Shown: positions 34,356 to 42,582, numbered from the stretch's first letter. The stretch is DNA of 50,360 nucleotides from Candidatus Agathobaculum intestinipullorum (GCA_019117485.1 DWZQ01000039.1:1-50360); one strand, 5' to 3'. The notes: generated from the letters alone by a model not told the origin. Program-made: numbers and translations.

Positions 34356-36791
34356 ATGGACAGAAAAGACGAAACCATGAACCTTGAGGCGATCAAGGCG
34401 ATGCTCAGCGACGTGCCGGACGACCCGGAGTTTGATCTGGACGCGATCATTGCCGAGGTGGAAGGCAGCGCGCCGCCTGCGCCGCGCGCAGCTCGTCCCG
34501 CGCCCGAGCCGGTTGTAATGCCCAAGGTTGAACCGGCACCCAAGGCAGCGCCGGTTGCGCCACCGAAGGCGGAGGCCGCGCCCAAGGCAGCGCCGGTCGT
34601 GTCTCCCAAGGAGGAGGCCGCACCCCAAGCCGCGCCGGTGAAAGCAACGGTGGCCGCAGCGCCGGAAGCCGCGCCCAAGGCGGCGGAGCGGGCGCAGACC
34701 GCACCGCGCACCGCGCCGAAAACACGCCCGGCACGCAGTGAAGCGTCGGAAACATCCCGGATTCCCGACCTGACTGCGCTTGAGGAGGAAGAAAACGCCG
34801 CGCGCGCCGCGCGGATTGCCGCCCGGCAGGCGCGTGTGAACGCCCGGCTGGAACGTGCGAACGCACGGCAGGAGCGTATCGCAGCCAAGGCGGCGGCGCG
34901 TCAGGCGAAACGCGAGGCCAAACTCGCCGCCAAGCAGGGTTCGATGGACGGGGAAGAATTTGACGATATCCCCGACCTGCCTGCGGATTTCCAGCCGCCG
35001 ATGCAGGCGGCCAACGCCGCGGCAAATGCGCCCGGCAGCCCGGCTGCTGCGTCGCGTGCCCACGGACAGAAAATGACGCGCAAGGAGGCGCGTGCCGCCC
35101 GCCTTGCGGCCGAGCAGGCGGAGGAAGAAGAAGAAATCGAGTTGCGCGACCCGGCGCAGGCCGCCCGCGTGTTCAAACGGCGGGCAAAAGGGTTGTCCGT
35201 GCGGTCGACGATCGTGTTGTTGCTGGCGGTTGCCGCCGCGTACATCAGTCTGGCACCCAGTTTTGACGTGCTGCCCATCCCGGCGGTGCTCCATGTCGTG
35301 GATAACCCGACGCTGGGCATTGGCGCGCTGTTGCTGCTGCAATTCCTTGCGCTGTTCATCGGTATCGACGTGTTTGGCATGGGCTTTTATAACCTGTTGC
35401 ACGGCATGCCGGACCGCGCTTCGCTGGTGTCCTTTGCGGTGCTGGCGTCCCTGCTGCACGGTGCGTCGATCATCGTGTTCGATAACCAGTCCGGCGTCAG
35501 CGTGCCCTATCTGGCGGTCAGTATTCTGTTGCTGTATGCGGCCATGCGCGAGGAGCGCGGCCGTTTCGTCGCGCGGGCGCGTGCGTATCAGGCAATCTGC
35601 TCGGCCGAGCAGCCCGCCGCGGTTTATAGCCATTATGATGCGGCGGACGATGTGTGCCGCGCGGTGAAGGGGCCGCTGTTCGACGAAAAGGCGTTCCTCA
35701 CCGAGATGGAGCGGCCGGATACGGTCGACCGGTTTTCGATGATCTATGTGCCGGTCGCGCTGGCGGCGGCGATCATTTTTTCGCTGCTGGCTTCGGTCGG
35801 ACGCGGCGAACCGATGCGCTTTTTCTGGGCGTTCTCGGCAATTTTGTCGGTTTCCGCACCGCTCGGCCTGCTGTGTGCCTTCGGTGCGAGCTATAAGAAT
35901 GTGTCCCGCCGCCTGCTGGCCTCGGGCGCGGCGATTGCGGGTGCGCGGCAGGCCAATCTGTTGCGCGGCACCGAGGAAGTAGTGCTGACCGAGAACGACC
36001 TGTTCCCGTCCGGTTCGATCGCCCTCGAGTCGTTGCAGAATATGGGACGCCTGTCGGACGACAAGGTGCTAGCCTGTGCGGCGGCGCTGGCGGACGCGGC
36101 GGGGCTTGAACTTGGCCGTGTGCTGACCGATGCCACGCGCGAGCGCTACGGCGTGACCATGACCGCGCGCAACGTCAAGGCGGTCGAAGGCGGTATCACG
36201 GGTGATATCGGTACGACGCGCGTCGTGCTGGGTACGGCGGCGCTTATGGTCAAAATGGGCATCCGTATCCCGGCCGGACAGGGCGAGCAGGTATGTACCT
36301 ATCTGGTGACGGATAATGTGCTGGCCGGTGTGTTGGCGCTGCGCTACCAGCCGACCAAGCTGACCTACCGCGCGATGCGCCTGATGCGCCGCATGCATAT
36401 GAACGCGTCGCTTGCGGTACGCGATTTCAATATTTCCCCCGCCATGGTAGAGGCGGAGTTTGACTTGCGGCGCGGCTTTGCCGATCAGCCCGATGCGGAC
36501 GGGGTAACGCGCCTGCTGGACCCCAATTATGCGCAGGGCGACGCCCCGGCGGCCATCCTGACGCGCGAGGGTGCCGGTGCGCTGATGCAGGTGCTTCGCT
36601 GCGCGGACAAGCTGGCGGGTGCGGTGCGCTCGTCGCTGACGCTGGGCGCATTCGCCGGTATCTGCGGCATGCTGATCGTGGCGTATTTGGTGGCACAGAA
36701 CGCGGTCGACGCGCTGCCTGTGCTGCACCTGCTGCTGTATGTGCTCATTTGGTATGTTCCGGTGTTCCTGATTACCCAGCAGACGCATTGA
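34356..36791 (+). CDS. P-type-ATPase-like membrane protein lacking catalytic motifs (pseudoenzyme)
   Basis: 811 residues. Residues 1-280 are cytoplasmic and low complexity: repeated A/P/K (PKAAPVAPPKAEAAPKAAPV, 62-81), then a charged R/A-rich coiled segment (150-193). Eight membrane helices follow near 285-301, 320-342, 356-375, 381-397, 459-480, 489-510, 762-782 and 787-806. After the sixth, AGARQANLLRGTEEVVLTEND (528-548) aligns with the sequence leading into the DKTGT motif of P-type ATPases. The position of catalytic Asp is Thr545 and the motif reads TENDLFP. The TGDN site reads RDFN (689-692), and GDGxND is not evident. Weak N-domain similarity follows (VVEGGITGDIGTTRVVLGTA region). It probably arose from a transporter but cannot form the phosphoenzyme. 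GGAGG lies 15 bases before the ATG. Co-transcribed with rlmB. Confidence 0.8.
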   Translation: MDRKDETMNLEAIKAMLSDVPDDPEFDLDAIIAEVEGSAPPAPRAARPAPEPVVMPKVEPAPKAAPVAPPKAEAAPKAAPVVSPKEEAAPQAAPVKATVAAAPEAAPKAAERAQTAPRTAPKTRPARSEASETSRIPDLTALEEEENAARAARIAARQARVNARLERANARQERIAAKAAARQAKREAKLAAKQGSMDGEEFDDIPDLPADFQPPMQAANAAANAPGSPAAASRAHGQKMTRKEARAARLAAEQAEEEEEIELRDPAQAARVFKRRAKGLSVRSTIVLLLAVAAAYISLAPSFDVLPIPAVLHVVDNPTLGIGALLLLQFLALFIGIDVFGMGFYNLLHGMPDRASLVSFAVLASLLHGASIIVFDNQSGVSVPYLAVSILLLYAAMREERGRFVARARAYQAICSAEQPAAVYSHYDAADDVCRAVKGPLFDEKAFLTEMERPDTVDRFSMIYVPVALAAAIIFSLLASVGRGEPMRFFWAFSAILSVSAPLGLLCAFGASYKNVSRRLLASGAAIAGARQANLLRGTEEVVLTENDLFPSGSIALESLQNMGRLSDDKVLACAAALADAAGLELGRVLTDATRERYGVTMTARNVKAVEGGITGDIGTTRVVLGTAALMVKMGIRIPAGQGEQVCTYLVTDNVLAGVLALRYQPTKLTYRAMRLMRRMHMNASLAVRDFNISPAMVEAEFDLRRGFADQPDADGVTRLLDPNYAQGDAPAAILTREGAGALMQVLRCADKLAGAVRSSLTLGAFAGICGMLIVAYLVAQNAVDALPVLHLLLYVLIWYVPVFLITQQTH

Positions 36792-36812
36792 GTAGCAGAT
36801 CGTACATGAAGT

Positions 36813-36853
36813 AAAACAGGCGGCGCCTTGCAAAGCAAGGCGCCGCCTGTTTT
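36813..36853 (+). terminator. Strong terminator after the P-type-ATPase-like gene
   Basis: A 19-bp perfect stem (36813-36831 with 36835-36853) with a 3-base loop and T residues at its end. Confidence 0.92.
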
Positions 36854-36879
36854 CGTTTCTGGTTGGACGCATGTCCTGT

Positions 36880-36904
36880 GGGGCGGCGCAAACTGCGCCG
36901 CCCC
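36880..36904. other. Second GC hairpin, no T-tail
   Basis: GGGGCGGCGCA (36880-36890) pairs with TGCGCCGCCCC (36894-36904) with a 3-base loop. No T-run follows. It may reinforce the preceding terminator. Confidence 0.5.
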
Positions 36905-36933
36905 GGACGGTATTCAGAAGAGAGGTGGATTAA

Positions 36934-37093
36934 AGCAATACCGCACAATTACAGCTTCGATGCTTTGCGGAAATTTTGTGCCCAGATTTTGTTGCGATTT
37001 CTTACAATACATCAAGAATTGCTGCGAAACCGTGCCGCATCCGGACGCAAAATTTACACGCAAATCGTTCTTGCTGAATTATGCAGCATTACT
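36934..37093 (+). repeat. 160-bp repeat, copy C
   Basis: Same orientation as copy A and also 160 bp. Left end AGCAATACCGCACAATT, right end AATTATGCAGCATTACT, so the right inverted end is more diverged. Internal hairpins are weaker (central ACAATAC/GAATTGC). It ends exactly where the minus-strand 28-residue gene stops (37094-37096). Confidence 0.82.
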
Positions 37094-37180
37094 CTAAATT
37101 GGCAGGACGGATACTACCGAAAAAACAGCCAGCGCGAGCGCCAGCACTGCGGCGGCGGTGGCCAGATAAGCGCGTGTCAT
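37094..37180 (-). CDS. Small membrane peptide, 28 residues
   Basis: Minus strand: ATG at 37180, stop TAG at 37096-37094. Residues 5-24 (YLATAAAVLALALAVFSVVS) form a single hydrophobic helix after the basic start MTRA. The strong binding site AAAGGGGGGG lies before the ATG, better than for most genes here. Its coding and its role are unproven: candidates are a toxin-like or regulatory membrane peptide, or an accessory subunit of a membrane complex. Its stop codon lies directly at the edge of repeat copy C, which suggests the element inserted at the 3' end of the gene. No promoter with a clear -10/-35 pair was found. Confidence 0.5.
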   Translation of the reverse strand: MTRAYLATAAAVLALALAVFSVVSVLPI

Positions 37181-37344
37181 GTAGACGCCCCCCTTTGCTT
37201 GGGTGGAAAGATGTTCTATTTCTATAAACGTATGGCAGGCCGATTTTGTGACAGTAAATGCAAAAAAATTTTTTTAATTTTTGGGCGGCCGTCACAGGAC
37301 AAAATTGTGGAAATTGCCACGATAAAAATGCACAAAAAAACAGC
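37181..37344. other. AT-rich gap before the EF-G-like gene
   Basis: About 160 bases with no supported gene. It contains the A/T block AAAAAAATTTTTTTAATTTTT (37259-37279), likely curved DNA or an UP-element-like region upstream of the following promoter. Confidence 0.45.
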
Positions 37345-37373
37345 TTGCATGCATGCGTGCAATCGTGTATAAT
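37345..37373 (+). promoter_or_regulatory. Promoter and structured leader of the EF-G-like gene
   Basis: TTGCAT (37345-37350), 17-base spacer, TATAAT (37368-37373). The leader from about 37380 to 37446 contains two hairpins: GGGAATCGTTCCC (37383-37395) and CCGCGCGTAATGCGCGG (37409-37425), the second just before the binding site GGGGAG. Confidence 0.72.
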
Positions 37374-37446
37374 TACAAATAAGGGAATCGTTCCCGGTAT
37401 CAAAGCGTCCGCGCGTAATGCGCGGGCAGGGGAGTGTTTATCAAAT

Positions 37447-39531
37447 ATGGCCAATTACCCGGTTAACAAGATTCGTAACGTATGTCTGATGGGACACGGC
37501 GGCGACGGCAAGACCTCGCTCGTCGAAAGCATGCTCTATATCGCCGGTGTGACCGACCGTGTCGGTAAGGTCACGGACGGCAATACTGTTTGTGATTTCG
37601 ATCCCGAGGAAGTCAAGCGCAAATTTTCGATTTCGACGGCGGTTGCGCCGGTCGAGTGGAACGGCTGCAAGATCAACCTGCTGGACACCCCGGGCTTTTT
37701 TGATTTTGAAAGCGAAGTAAATTGCGCACTGCGCGTGGCGGAGTCCGCGCTGATTATCGCCACCGGCAAGTCCGGCCCGGGCGTCGGCACGGAAAAGGCG
37801 TGGGAGCGCTGCGAGGCGCGCTCTATGCCCCGTATGTTCTACATCTCCAAGATTGACGAGGAAAACTCGGATTACTATACCTCGCTGCATAAGCTGCAAA
37901 AGCAGTTCGGCGTGTCGGTCGCCCCGATTGTCGTGCCGATCTTTGAAGGCAACCGCGACACCGTCGGCGTTGTCGACTGCGTTATCCGCAAGGCTTACCG
38001 CATGGATGGCAACAAGCGCGTTGAAATCCCGATTCCGGACGACATGAAGGACCGTATCGACCAGCACCGTGCGGCGCTGTGTGAAAACGTGGCCGAGCTG
38101 TCCGAAGAGTTGATGGAGCGCTATTTTGCGGGCGAGGAGTTCTCGGACGAAGAGCTGATCGCCGGTATCCGCCAGGGCGTAAAGGATTTGGTCATCGCGC
38201 CGGTATTCTGCGGCACGGCGGCGACTGGCATCGGTTCGTATGCGCTGCTCAAGGGCATCGCGGATTACATGCCGTCCCCGGACGAAAAGCCGGTTGAGAT
38301 CTGCGAGGATGAAAAGGGCGAGCTGGTTGAGATCAACTGCACGCCGAACGGCTCGACCTGCGCGCTGGTATTCAAGACGGTTGCCGACCAGTATGGCCGT
38401 TTCTCGTACTTCAAGGTCATGTCGGGCGAAGTCAAGCAGGATATGACGCTGGTCAACAAGCGCGCGGACGCCAACGAGAAGATGGGCCACATCTACACGG
38501 TCTGCGGCAAAAAGACCACCGAAGTGCCGGTTGTCGGCTGCGGCGATATCGGCGCGGTATCCAAGCTGGTCACCACCAAAACCGGCGACACGCTTTCGAT
38601 GAGCGTGCGCAAGGTTGAGCTGGAGCCGATCGTATTTGCGCCCCCGTGCTATACGCAGGGCATCGCGCCAAAGGTCAAGGGTGCAGAGGAGAAGATTTCC
38701 GCCGGCCTGTCCCGTCTGCATGACGAGGACCCGTCGTTTGAGACTGAGTTTAACCCGGAGACCAAGCAGCATACCATTTCGGGCGCGGGCGATATCCATC
38801 TGGATGTCATTTGCTCCAAGCTTAAGGATAAGTTCGGCGTTGAAGTCGCGCTGACCGCGCCGATCGTGCCTTACCGTGAGAAGATCCGCAAGACGGTTAC
38901 GGTCGAAGGCAAGCACAAGAAGCAGTCGGGCGGCCATGGCCAGTATGGTCACGTTAAGATGGAGTTCGCACCGTATCCGGAAGGCGATTACCTGTTTGAG
39001 GAGAAGATCTTCGGCGGTTCGGTACCGAAAAACTTCCATCCGGCGGTTGACAAGGGCATCCGCGAGGCGATGGAGCACGGCGTACTGGCGGGCTATCCGC
39101 TGGTCGGCCTGCGTGCAACCCTGCTCGACGGCTCTTATCACGATGTCGACTCCAACGAGCTGTCCTTCAAGATGGCGGCGCGTCTGGCATATAAGTCCGG
39201 TATCCCGCAGGCCAGCCCGGTGCTGCTCGAGCCCGTCTGCTCGATGAAGGTGGTTGTGCCGGATTCCTACATGGGCGACGTTATCGGCGACCTGAACAAG
39301 CGCCGCGGCCGCATCATGGGCATGAACCCGATCGAGGGCGGCAAGCAGGAGATTCTGGCCGAGTGCCCGATGGCCGAACTGTCCGACTACGCGATCACGC
39401 TGCGTTCGATGACGCAGGGCCGCGGTTCGTTCGTGTCCAACTTCGAGCGGTACGACGAGGCGCCGGTACAGGTACAGGAAAAGGTCATCGCAGAGAACAA
39501 GGCGCGTATGGAAGCGCTCAGCAAGGAATAA
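37447..39531 (+). CDS. EF-G-like translational GTPase (second EF-G family)
   Basis: 694 residues, full EF-G architecture with domains I-V. Domain I has G1 GHGGDGKTS (about 15-23) instead of the AHxDxGKTT of housekeeping EF-G, G3 DTPGFFDFE (about 81-89) instead of DTPGHVDF, and G4 SKID (about 137-140) instead of NKxD. These are hallmarks of the EF-G-like paralogue found in many Clostridia. Domain IV is indicated by KKQSGGHGQYGHVKMEF and the C-terminal domain by PVCSMKVVVPDSYMGDVIGDLNKRRG. The canonical fusA is not in this window, so this is likely a second, specialised factor, perhaps in ribosome recycling or stress. The start at 37447 has GGGGAG upstream. Confidence 0.88.
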   Translation: MANYPVNKIRNVCLMGHGGDGKTSLVESMLYIAGVTDRVGKVTDGNTVCDFDPEEVKRKFSISTAVAPVEWNGCKINLLDTPGFFDFESEVNCALRVAESALIIATGKSGPGVGTEKAWERCEARSMPRMFYISKIDEENSDYYTSLHKLQKQFGVSVAPIVVPIFEGNRDTVGVVDCVIRKAYRMDGNKRVEIPIPDDMKDRIDQHRAALCENVAELSEELMERYFAGEEFSDEELIAGIRQGVKDLVIAPVFCGTAATGIGSYALLKGIADYMPSPDEKPVEICEDEKGELVEINCTPNGSTCALVFKTVADQYGRFSYFKVMSGEVKQDMTLVNKRADANEKMGHIYTVCGKKTTEVPVVGCGDIGAVSKLVTTKTGDTLSMSVRKVELEPIVFAPPCYTQGIAPKVKGAEEKISAGLSRLHDEDPSFETEFNPETKQHTISGAGDIHLDVICSKLKDKFGVEVALTAPIVPYREKIRKTVTVEGKHKKQSGGHGQYGHVKMEFAPYPEGDYLFEEKIFGGSVPKNFHPAVDKGIREAMEHGVLAGYPLVGLRATLLDGSYHDVDSNELSFKMAARLAYKSGIPQASPVLLEPVCSMKVVVPDSYMGDVIGDLNKRRGRIMGMNPIEGGKQEILAECPMAELSDYAITLRSMTQGRGSFVSNFERYDEAPVQVQEKVIAENKARMEALSKE

Positions 39532-39546
39532 CCTACTGATTTTGTC

Positions 39547-39578
39547 AAAAAACGGCTGTTTATACAGCCGGTTTTTTG
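39547..39578 (+). terminator. Terminator after the EF-G-like gene
   Basis: AACGGCTGT and ACAGCCGGTT form a stem with a single bulge and a TTAT loop, between an A-run and six T residues. Confidence 0.85.
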
Positions 39579-39601
39579 TCGGCCCCGGCATGCTGCCGGG
39601 G

Positions 39602-39630
39602 TAGACGAGCCGCGGAATATGTGATACAAT
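39602..39630 (+). promoter_or_regulatory. Promoter of the FprA-type gene
   Basis: TAGACG (39602-39607), 17-base spacer, TACAAT (39625-39630) with TGA before it. The -35 is weak and the extended -10 compensates. Confidence 0.5.
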
Positions 39631-39664
39631 TTTAACAAATAAGATGTTATGGAGGTTGGTTGCG

Positions 39665-40870
39665 ATGTATGCAATCCGAAAAATCCGGGAAGACCTTGTC
39701 TACGTCGGCGGGAGCGACCGGCGGTTGGGCCGGTTTGAAAACCTGTTCCCCATTCCGCGCGGCGTTTCTTATAATAGTTACCTGCTGCTTGATGAAAAAA
39801 CCGTCCTGTTTGATACGGTGGATGATTCCATCAGCCGCCAGTTCTATGAGAATGTGGAGGCCGCGCTGGCTGGCCGCGCGCTCGACTATATGGTTGTGCA
39901 CCATATGGAGCCGGATCATTGCAGCATGATCGTAGCGCTGCTGCACCGCTATCCTGAAGCCAAGATCGTGTGCAGCGCCAAGGCGCTGGCCATGATTTCG
40001 CAGTTCTATGCGGAGGACATGCAGGCGCGCGCGCTGGTTGTGGCGGAGGGCGATAAGCTGTCCACCGGCAAGCACACGCTGCACTTTGTCATGGCGCCGA
40101 TGGTACATTGGCCCGAAGTTATGGTCACTTACGACGAACTGGGCAAGACGTTGTTCTCGGCTGACGCGTTCGGCACGTTTGGTGCGCTGGCAGGCAATAT
40201 CTTTGACGATGAGATCGACTTTGACAGCGCGTGGATGAGCGACGCGCGCCGGTATTACACCAATATCGTCGGCAAGTACGGCGCGCAGGTGCAGGCGCTG
40301 CTCAAGAAGGCCGCTGCGCTTGATATCGAGATGCTTTGCCCGCTGCACGGCCCGATTTGGCGCAGCAACCTGAGCCTGCTGCTGGACAAATATCAGAAGT
40401 GGAGCACCTACCAGCCGGAGGACAAGGGCGTGATGATCGCTTACGCCACCATGTACGGCAACACTGAGAATGCGGCCAGCGTGCTGGCCGGCATGCTGGC
40501 TGACCGCGGCGTGCATAAGATCGCAATGTATGATGTATCCGGCACGGATGTGTCCGAACTGGTCGCAGAGAGCTTCCGGTGCAGCCATCTGGTGTTGGCC
40601 GCGCCGACCTACAACGGCGGTTTGCAGCCGCGCATGGAATCCTTCCTGCTCGACTTGAAGGCGCTGAACCTGCAGAACCGCACGGTGGCGCTGATCGAGA
40701 ATGGCACTTGGGCGCCGGTGTCCGGTCGCCACATGAAGGCCATTCTGGAGGGGATGAAGAATATGACCGTGCTCGACAACACGGTTGCCCTCAAATCCTC
40801 GCTGGCAGAGGGGCAATTAGGCTCGCTGGCGGCGTTGGCAGACGCTATCGTGGCACAGTTGGCTGAATAA
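39665..40870 (+). CDS. FprA-type flavodiiron protein (A-type flavoprotein)
   Basis: 401 residues. A metallo-beta-lactamase-like diiron domain (1-250) is followed by a flavodoxin domain (about 255-395). Iron ligands are in HHMEPDHCS (about 81-89), VHWPE (about 149-153), SADAFG (about 168-173) and PLHGPIW (about 226-232). FMN binding shows ATMYGNTENAA (about 260-270) and the APTYNGG loop. The family reduces O2 or NO to water or N2O, protecting anaerobes from oxygen; electrons usually come from rubredoxin, which is not encoded nearby. The ATG at 39665 has GGAGG 9 bases upstream. It is a single gene with promoter and terminator. Confidence 0.94.
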   Translation: MYAIRKIREDLVYVGGSDRRLGRFENLFPIPRGVSYNSYLLLDEKTVLFDTVDDSISRQFYENVEAALAGRALDYMVVHHMEPDHCSMIVALLHRYPEAKIVCSAKALAMISQFYAEDMQARALVVAEGDKLSTGKHTLHFVMAPMVHWPEVMVTYDELGKTLFSADAFGTFGALAGNIFDDEIDFDSAWMSDARRYYTNIVGKYGAQVQALLKKAAALDIEMLCPLHGPIWRSNLSLLLDKYQKWSTYQPEDKGVMIAYATMYGNTENAASVLAGMLADRGVHKIAMYDVSGTDVSELVAESFRCSHLVLAAPTYNGGLQPRMESFLLDLKALNLQNRTVALIENGTWAPVSGRHMKAILEGMKNMTVLDNTVALKSSLAEGQLGSLAALADAIVAQLAE

Positions 40871-40884
40871 TTCGCGAAAAACGA

Positions 40885-40922
40885 CGCTTCGCGCCGCAGC
40901 ATTTGCTGCGGCGCTTTGTTTT
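40885..40922 (+). terminator. Terminator after the FprA-type gene
   Basis: GCGCCGCAG (40891-40899) pairs with CTGCGGCGC (40906-40914) around a 6-base loop, then TTTGTTTT. Confidence 0.85.
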
Positions 40923-41064
40923 GGTAGTATAAAGGGTGTATGCGCTGCAATGACAGGGTCATAGCGACGTAAAATAACAAAATCCGGGGGCGCAAAACAT
41001 CAGTTTTGGTTCTGTCTGTCCATCTGCCGGCATAGGATGAAACAAAAGCAGGAGGGACGAGAGC

Positions 41065-41586
41065 ATGATCGTTTTTGCAGCCAAGGTATCGGTAAAAAAA
41101 GTGGTGGCGGGCGTGCTGGCGTTTGGCGCGGTCGCGCTGGGCGCCGTTTGGTTTGTGCCGGCGGCGGGAACGATGGATGCGCAGGTGGCTTCGGGCGAGG
41201 TCGATATGAACAGCAAACTGAAAACAAACGAGCAGCGGGTCGCGCTGCTGGAAAGCTACGGCTGGCAGGTCAACCCGGAGCCGCGCAGCGAGCGTGAGGT
41301 GCAGATCCCCAAAACCTTTGACGACATCTATCAGGCGTATAATGCCATCCAGCTCGAGCAGGGGCTGGACTTGACGCCCTATCAGGGGAAACGGGCAACG
41401 CTGTATACTTATGAATTGCTTTCTTATCCGACCGGCGAGCAAGGCGTGATAGCAAACCTGCTCATCCGGCGCGATCGCCTGATCGCGGCCGATATCAGCT
41501 CAGCGGAATCGGACGGCTTCGTCCACGGCCTGACGGAATCGCCCAGCGGCGAAGGGTCGGATGGCGCGGAGGAGCCGTCCGCGTAA
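41065..41586 (+). CDS. DUF4830 domain-containing membrane-anchored protein
   Basis: 173 residues. An N-terminal helix (VVAGVLAFGAVALGAVWFVP, about 12-31) anchors the protein. Residues about 50-145 match the DUF4830 pattern of clostridial exported proteins: NEQRVALLESYGWQVNPEP, then VQIPKTFDDIYQAYNAIQLEQG, LDLTPYQGKRATLYTYEL and GVIANLLIRRDRLIAADISS. The C-terminus is acidic and disordered. CAGGAGGGACG precedes the ATG. No catalytic centre is apparent and the function of the domain is unknown. It is encoded alone, with a possible -10 TATAAA near 40930. Confidence 0.82.
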   Translation: MIVFAAKVSVKKVVAGVLAFGAVALGAVWFVPAAGTMDAQVASGEVDMNSKLKTNEQRVALLESYGWQVNPEPRSEREVQIPKTFDDIYQAYNAIQLEQGLDLTPYQGKRATLYTYELLSYPTGEQGVIANLLIRRDRLIAADISSAESDGFVHGLTESPSGEGSDGAEEPSA

Positions 41587-41607
41587 GGCGATTCCATAGC
41601 AGTCCAG

Positions 41608-41637
41608 CGCACCTCGCACCACTGGTGCGGGGTGCGT
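41608..41637. other. Hairpin after the DUF4830 gene
   Basis: CGCACC-TCGCACC pairs with GGTGCGG-GGTGCG around a short loop (41608-41637) with one mismatch, no T-run. It could be a weak terminator or a stability element. Confidence 0.45.
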
Positions 41638-41732
41638 TGGCATATACGGTATAATTGCACGAAAAAAAACGGTAAGAATTATGGTATCTATTGGTGGATT
41701 TCGGGGGATTGCACTTTTTCTGCAATTGACTA

Positions 41733-41761
41733 TTGTGCAAATTGCGAAAAAGTGGTATGCT
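41733..41761 (+). promoter_or_regulatory. Promoter of the RsuA-type gene
   Basis: TTGTGC (41733-41738), 17-base spacer, TATGCT (41756-41761), 32 bases before the ATG. A TATAAT at 41650-41655 lies further upstream without a clear -35. Confidence 0.5.
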
Positions 41762-41793
41762 GTTATCAGGAATCCATTGTCGGGGGAGACAAA

Positions 41794-42516
41794 ATGCCAC
41801 GGATGCGATTGGACAAGCTGCTGGCGCATTTGAATTGCGGCAGCCGTAAGGAAGTGCAGGCGATGATCCGCGCGGGGCGCGTGCAGGTGGACGGCGCAGT
41901 CGAGCGCGACCCCGCGGCCAAGGTGGACGCGGATACGGCGCAGGTCGCGCTGGATGGGCAGACGCAGTCCTATCAGGCGCAGCGGTATTTCATGCTCAAT
42001 AAGCCTGCCGGGGTGATTACGGCAAGCCGGGACGCGCGGCATGATACCGTGCTGGAACTGTTCCCGGAAAAGGTGCGGCGCGGCCTGTTTGCCGTTGGGC
42101 GGCTGGATAAGGACACCGAGGGCCTGCTGCTGGTTACGGATGATGGTGCGCTCAGCCATGCGCTGATGAGCCCGACAAAGCATGTGGATAAGGTATATGA
42201 GGCCGAAGTCGACGGCACGCTCGCGCCCGATGCGGCGGCGCGGTTTGCCGCCGGGCTGACGCTGGGGGACGGTACGGTTTGCCGTCCGGCGCGGCTGGAA
42301 GCTGCGCCCGATCTGGGGGCGGCTTGGGTGCGCGTGACGCTGCGCGAGGGGAAATATCATCAGGTCAAGCGTATGGTGGCCGCCGTAGGCGGTACCGTGG
42401 TGCGGCTCCGCCGCATCAAGCTGGGCGGTTTGCTGCTCGACCCGGCGCTTGCCCCCGGGGAATACCGGCCCCTGACGGCGGAGGAATTGGCAGCCCTGAC
42501 CGGGCGGACGGAATAG
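41794..42516 (+). CDS. 16S rRNA pseudouridine synthase, RsuA family
   Basis: 240 residues. An N-terminal S4 RNA-binding domain (about 1-60, MRLDKLLAHLNCGSRKEVQAM) is followed by the RsuA/RluB/E/F catalytic domain. The essential aspartate is in FAVGRLDKDTEGLLLVTDDG (about 99-118). The MLNKPAGVITA segment (about 66-76) and the C-terminal EGKYHQVKRMVAAVGG (about 183-198) are also signatures. It converts uridine to pseudouridine in rRNA, probably at position 516 of 16S rRNA. GGGGGAG precedes the ATG at 41794; a longer frame from 41632 lies across the promoter and is rejected. Confidence 0.92.
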   Translation: MPRMRLDKLLAHLNCGSRKEVQAMIRAGRVQVDGAVERDPAAKVDADTAQVALDGQTQSYQAQRYFMLNKPAGVITASRDARHDTVLELFPEKVRRGLFAVGRLDKDTEGLLLVTDDGALSHALMSPTKHVDKVYEAEVDGTLAPDAAARFAAGLTLGDGTVCRPARLEAAPDLGAAWVRVTLREGKYHQVKRMVAAVGGTVVRLRRIKLGGLLLDPALAPGEYRPLTAEELAALTGRTE

Positions 42517-42576
42517 CGTATCAAAAATTCGACAAAAAATTTTGAGATTTTTGTACAAAAATCCAGAAGACTATGA

Positions 42577-42582
42577 TATAAT
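42577..42582 (+). promoter_or_regulatory. Extended -10 promoter of the CdaR-like gene
   Basis: TGATATAAT (42574-42582), an extended perfect -10. TTGTAC (42551-42556) lies 20 bases upstream, longer than ideal. The leader runs about 120 bases to the chosen start. Confidence 0.55.

Noticed and set aside
37441-39591. Long minus-strand open frame opposite the EF-G-like gene
   Set aside because: Mirror of a strongly codon-biased gene; no binding site or promoter.
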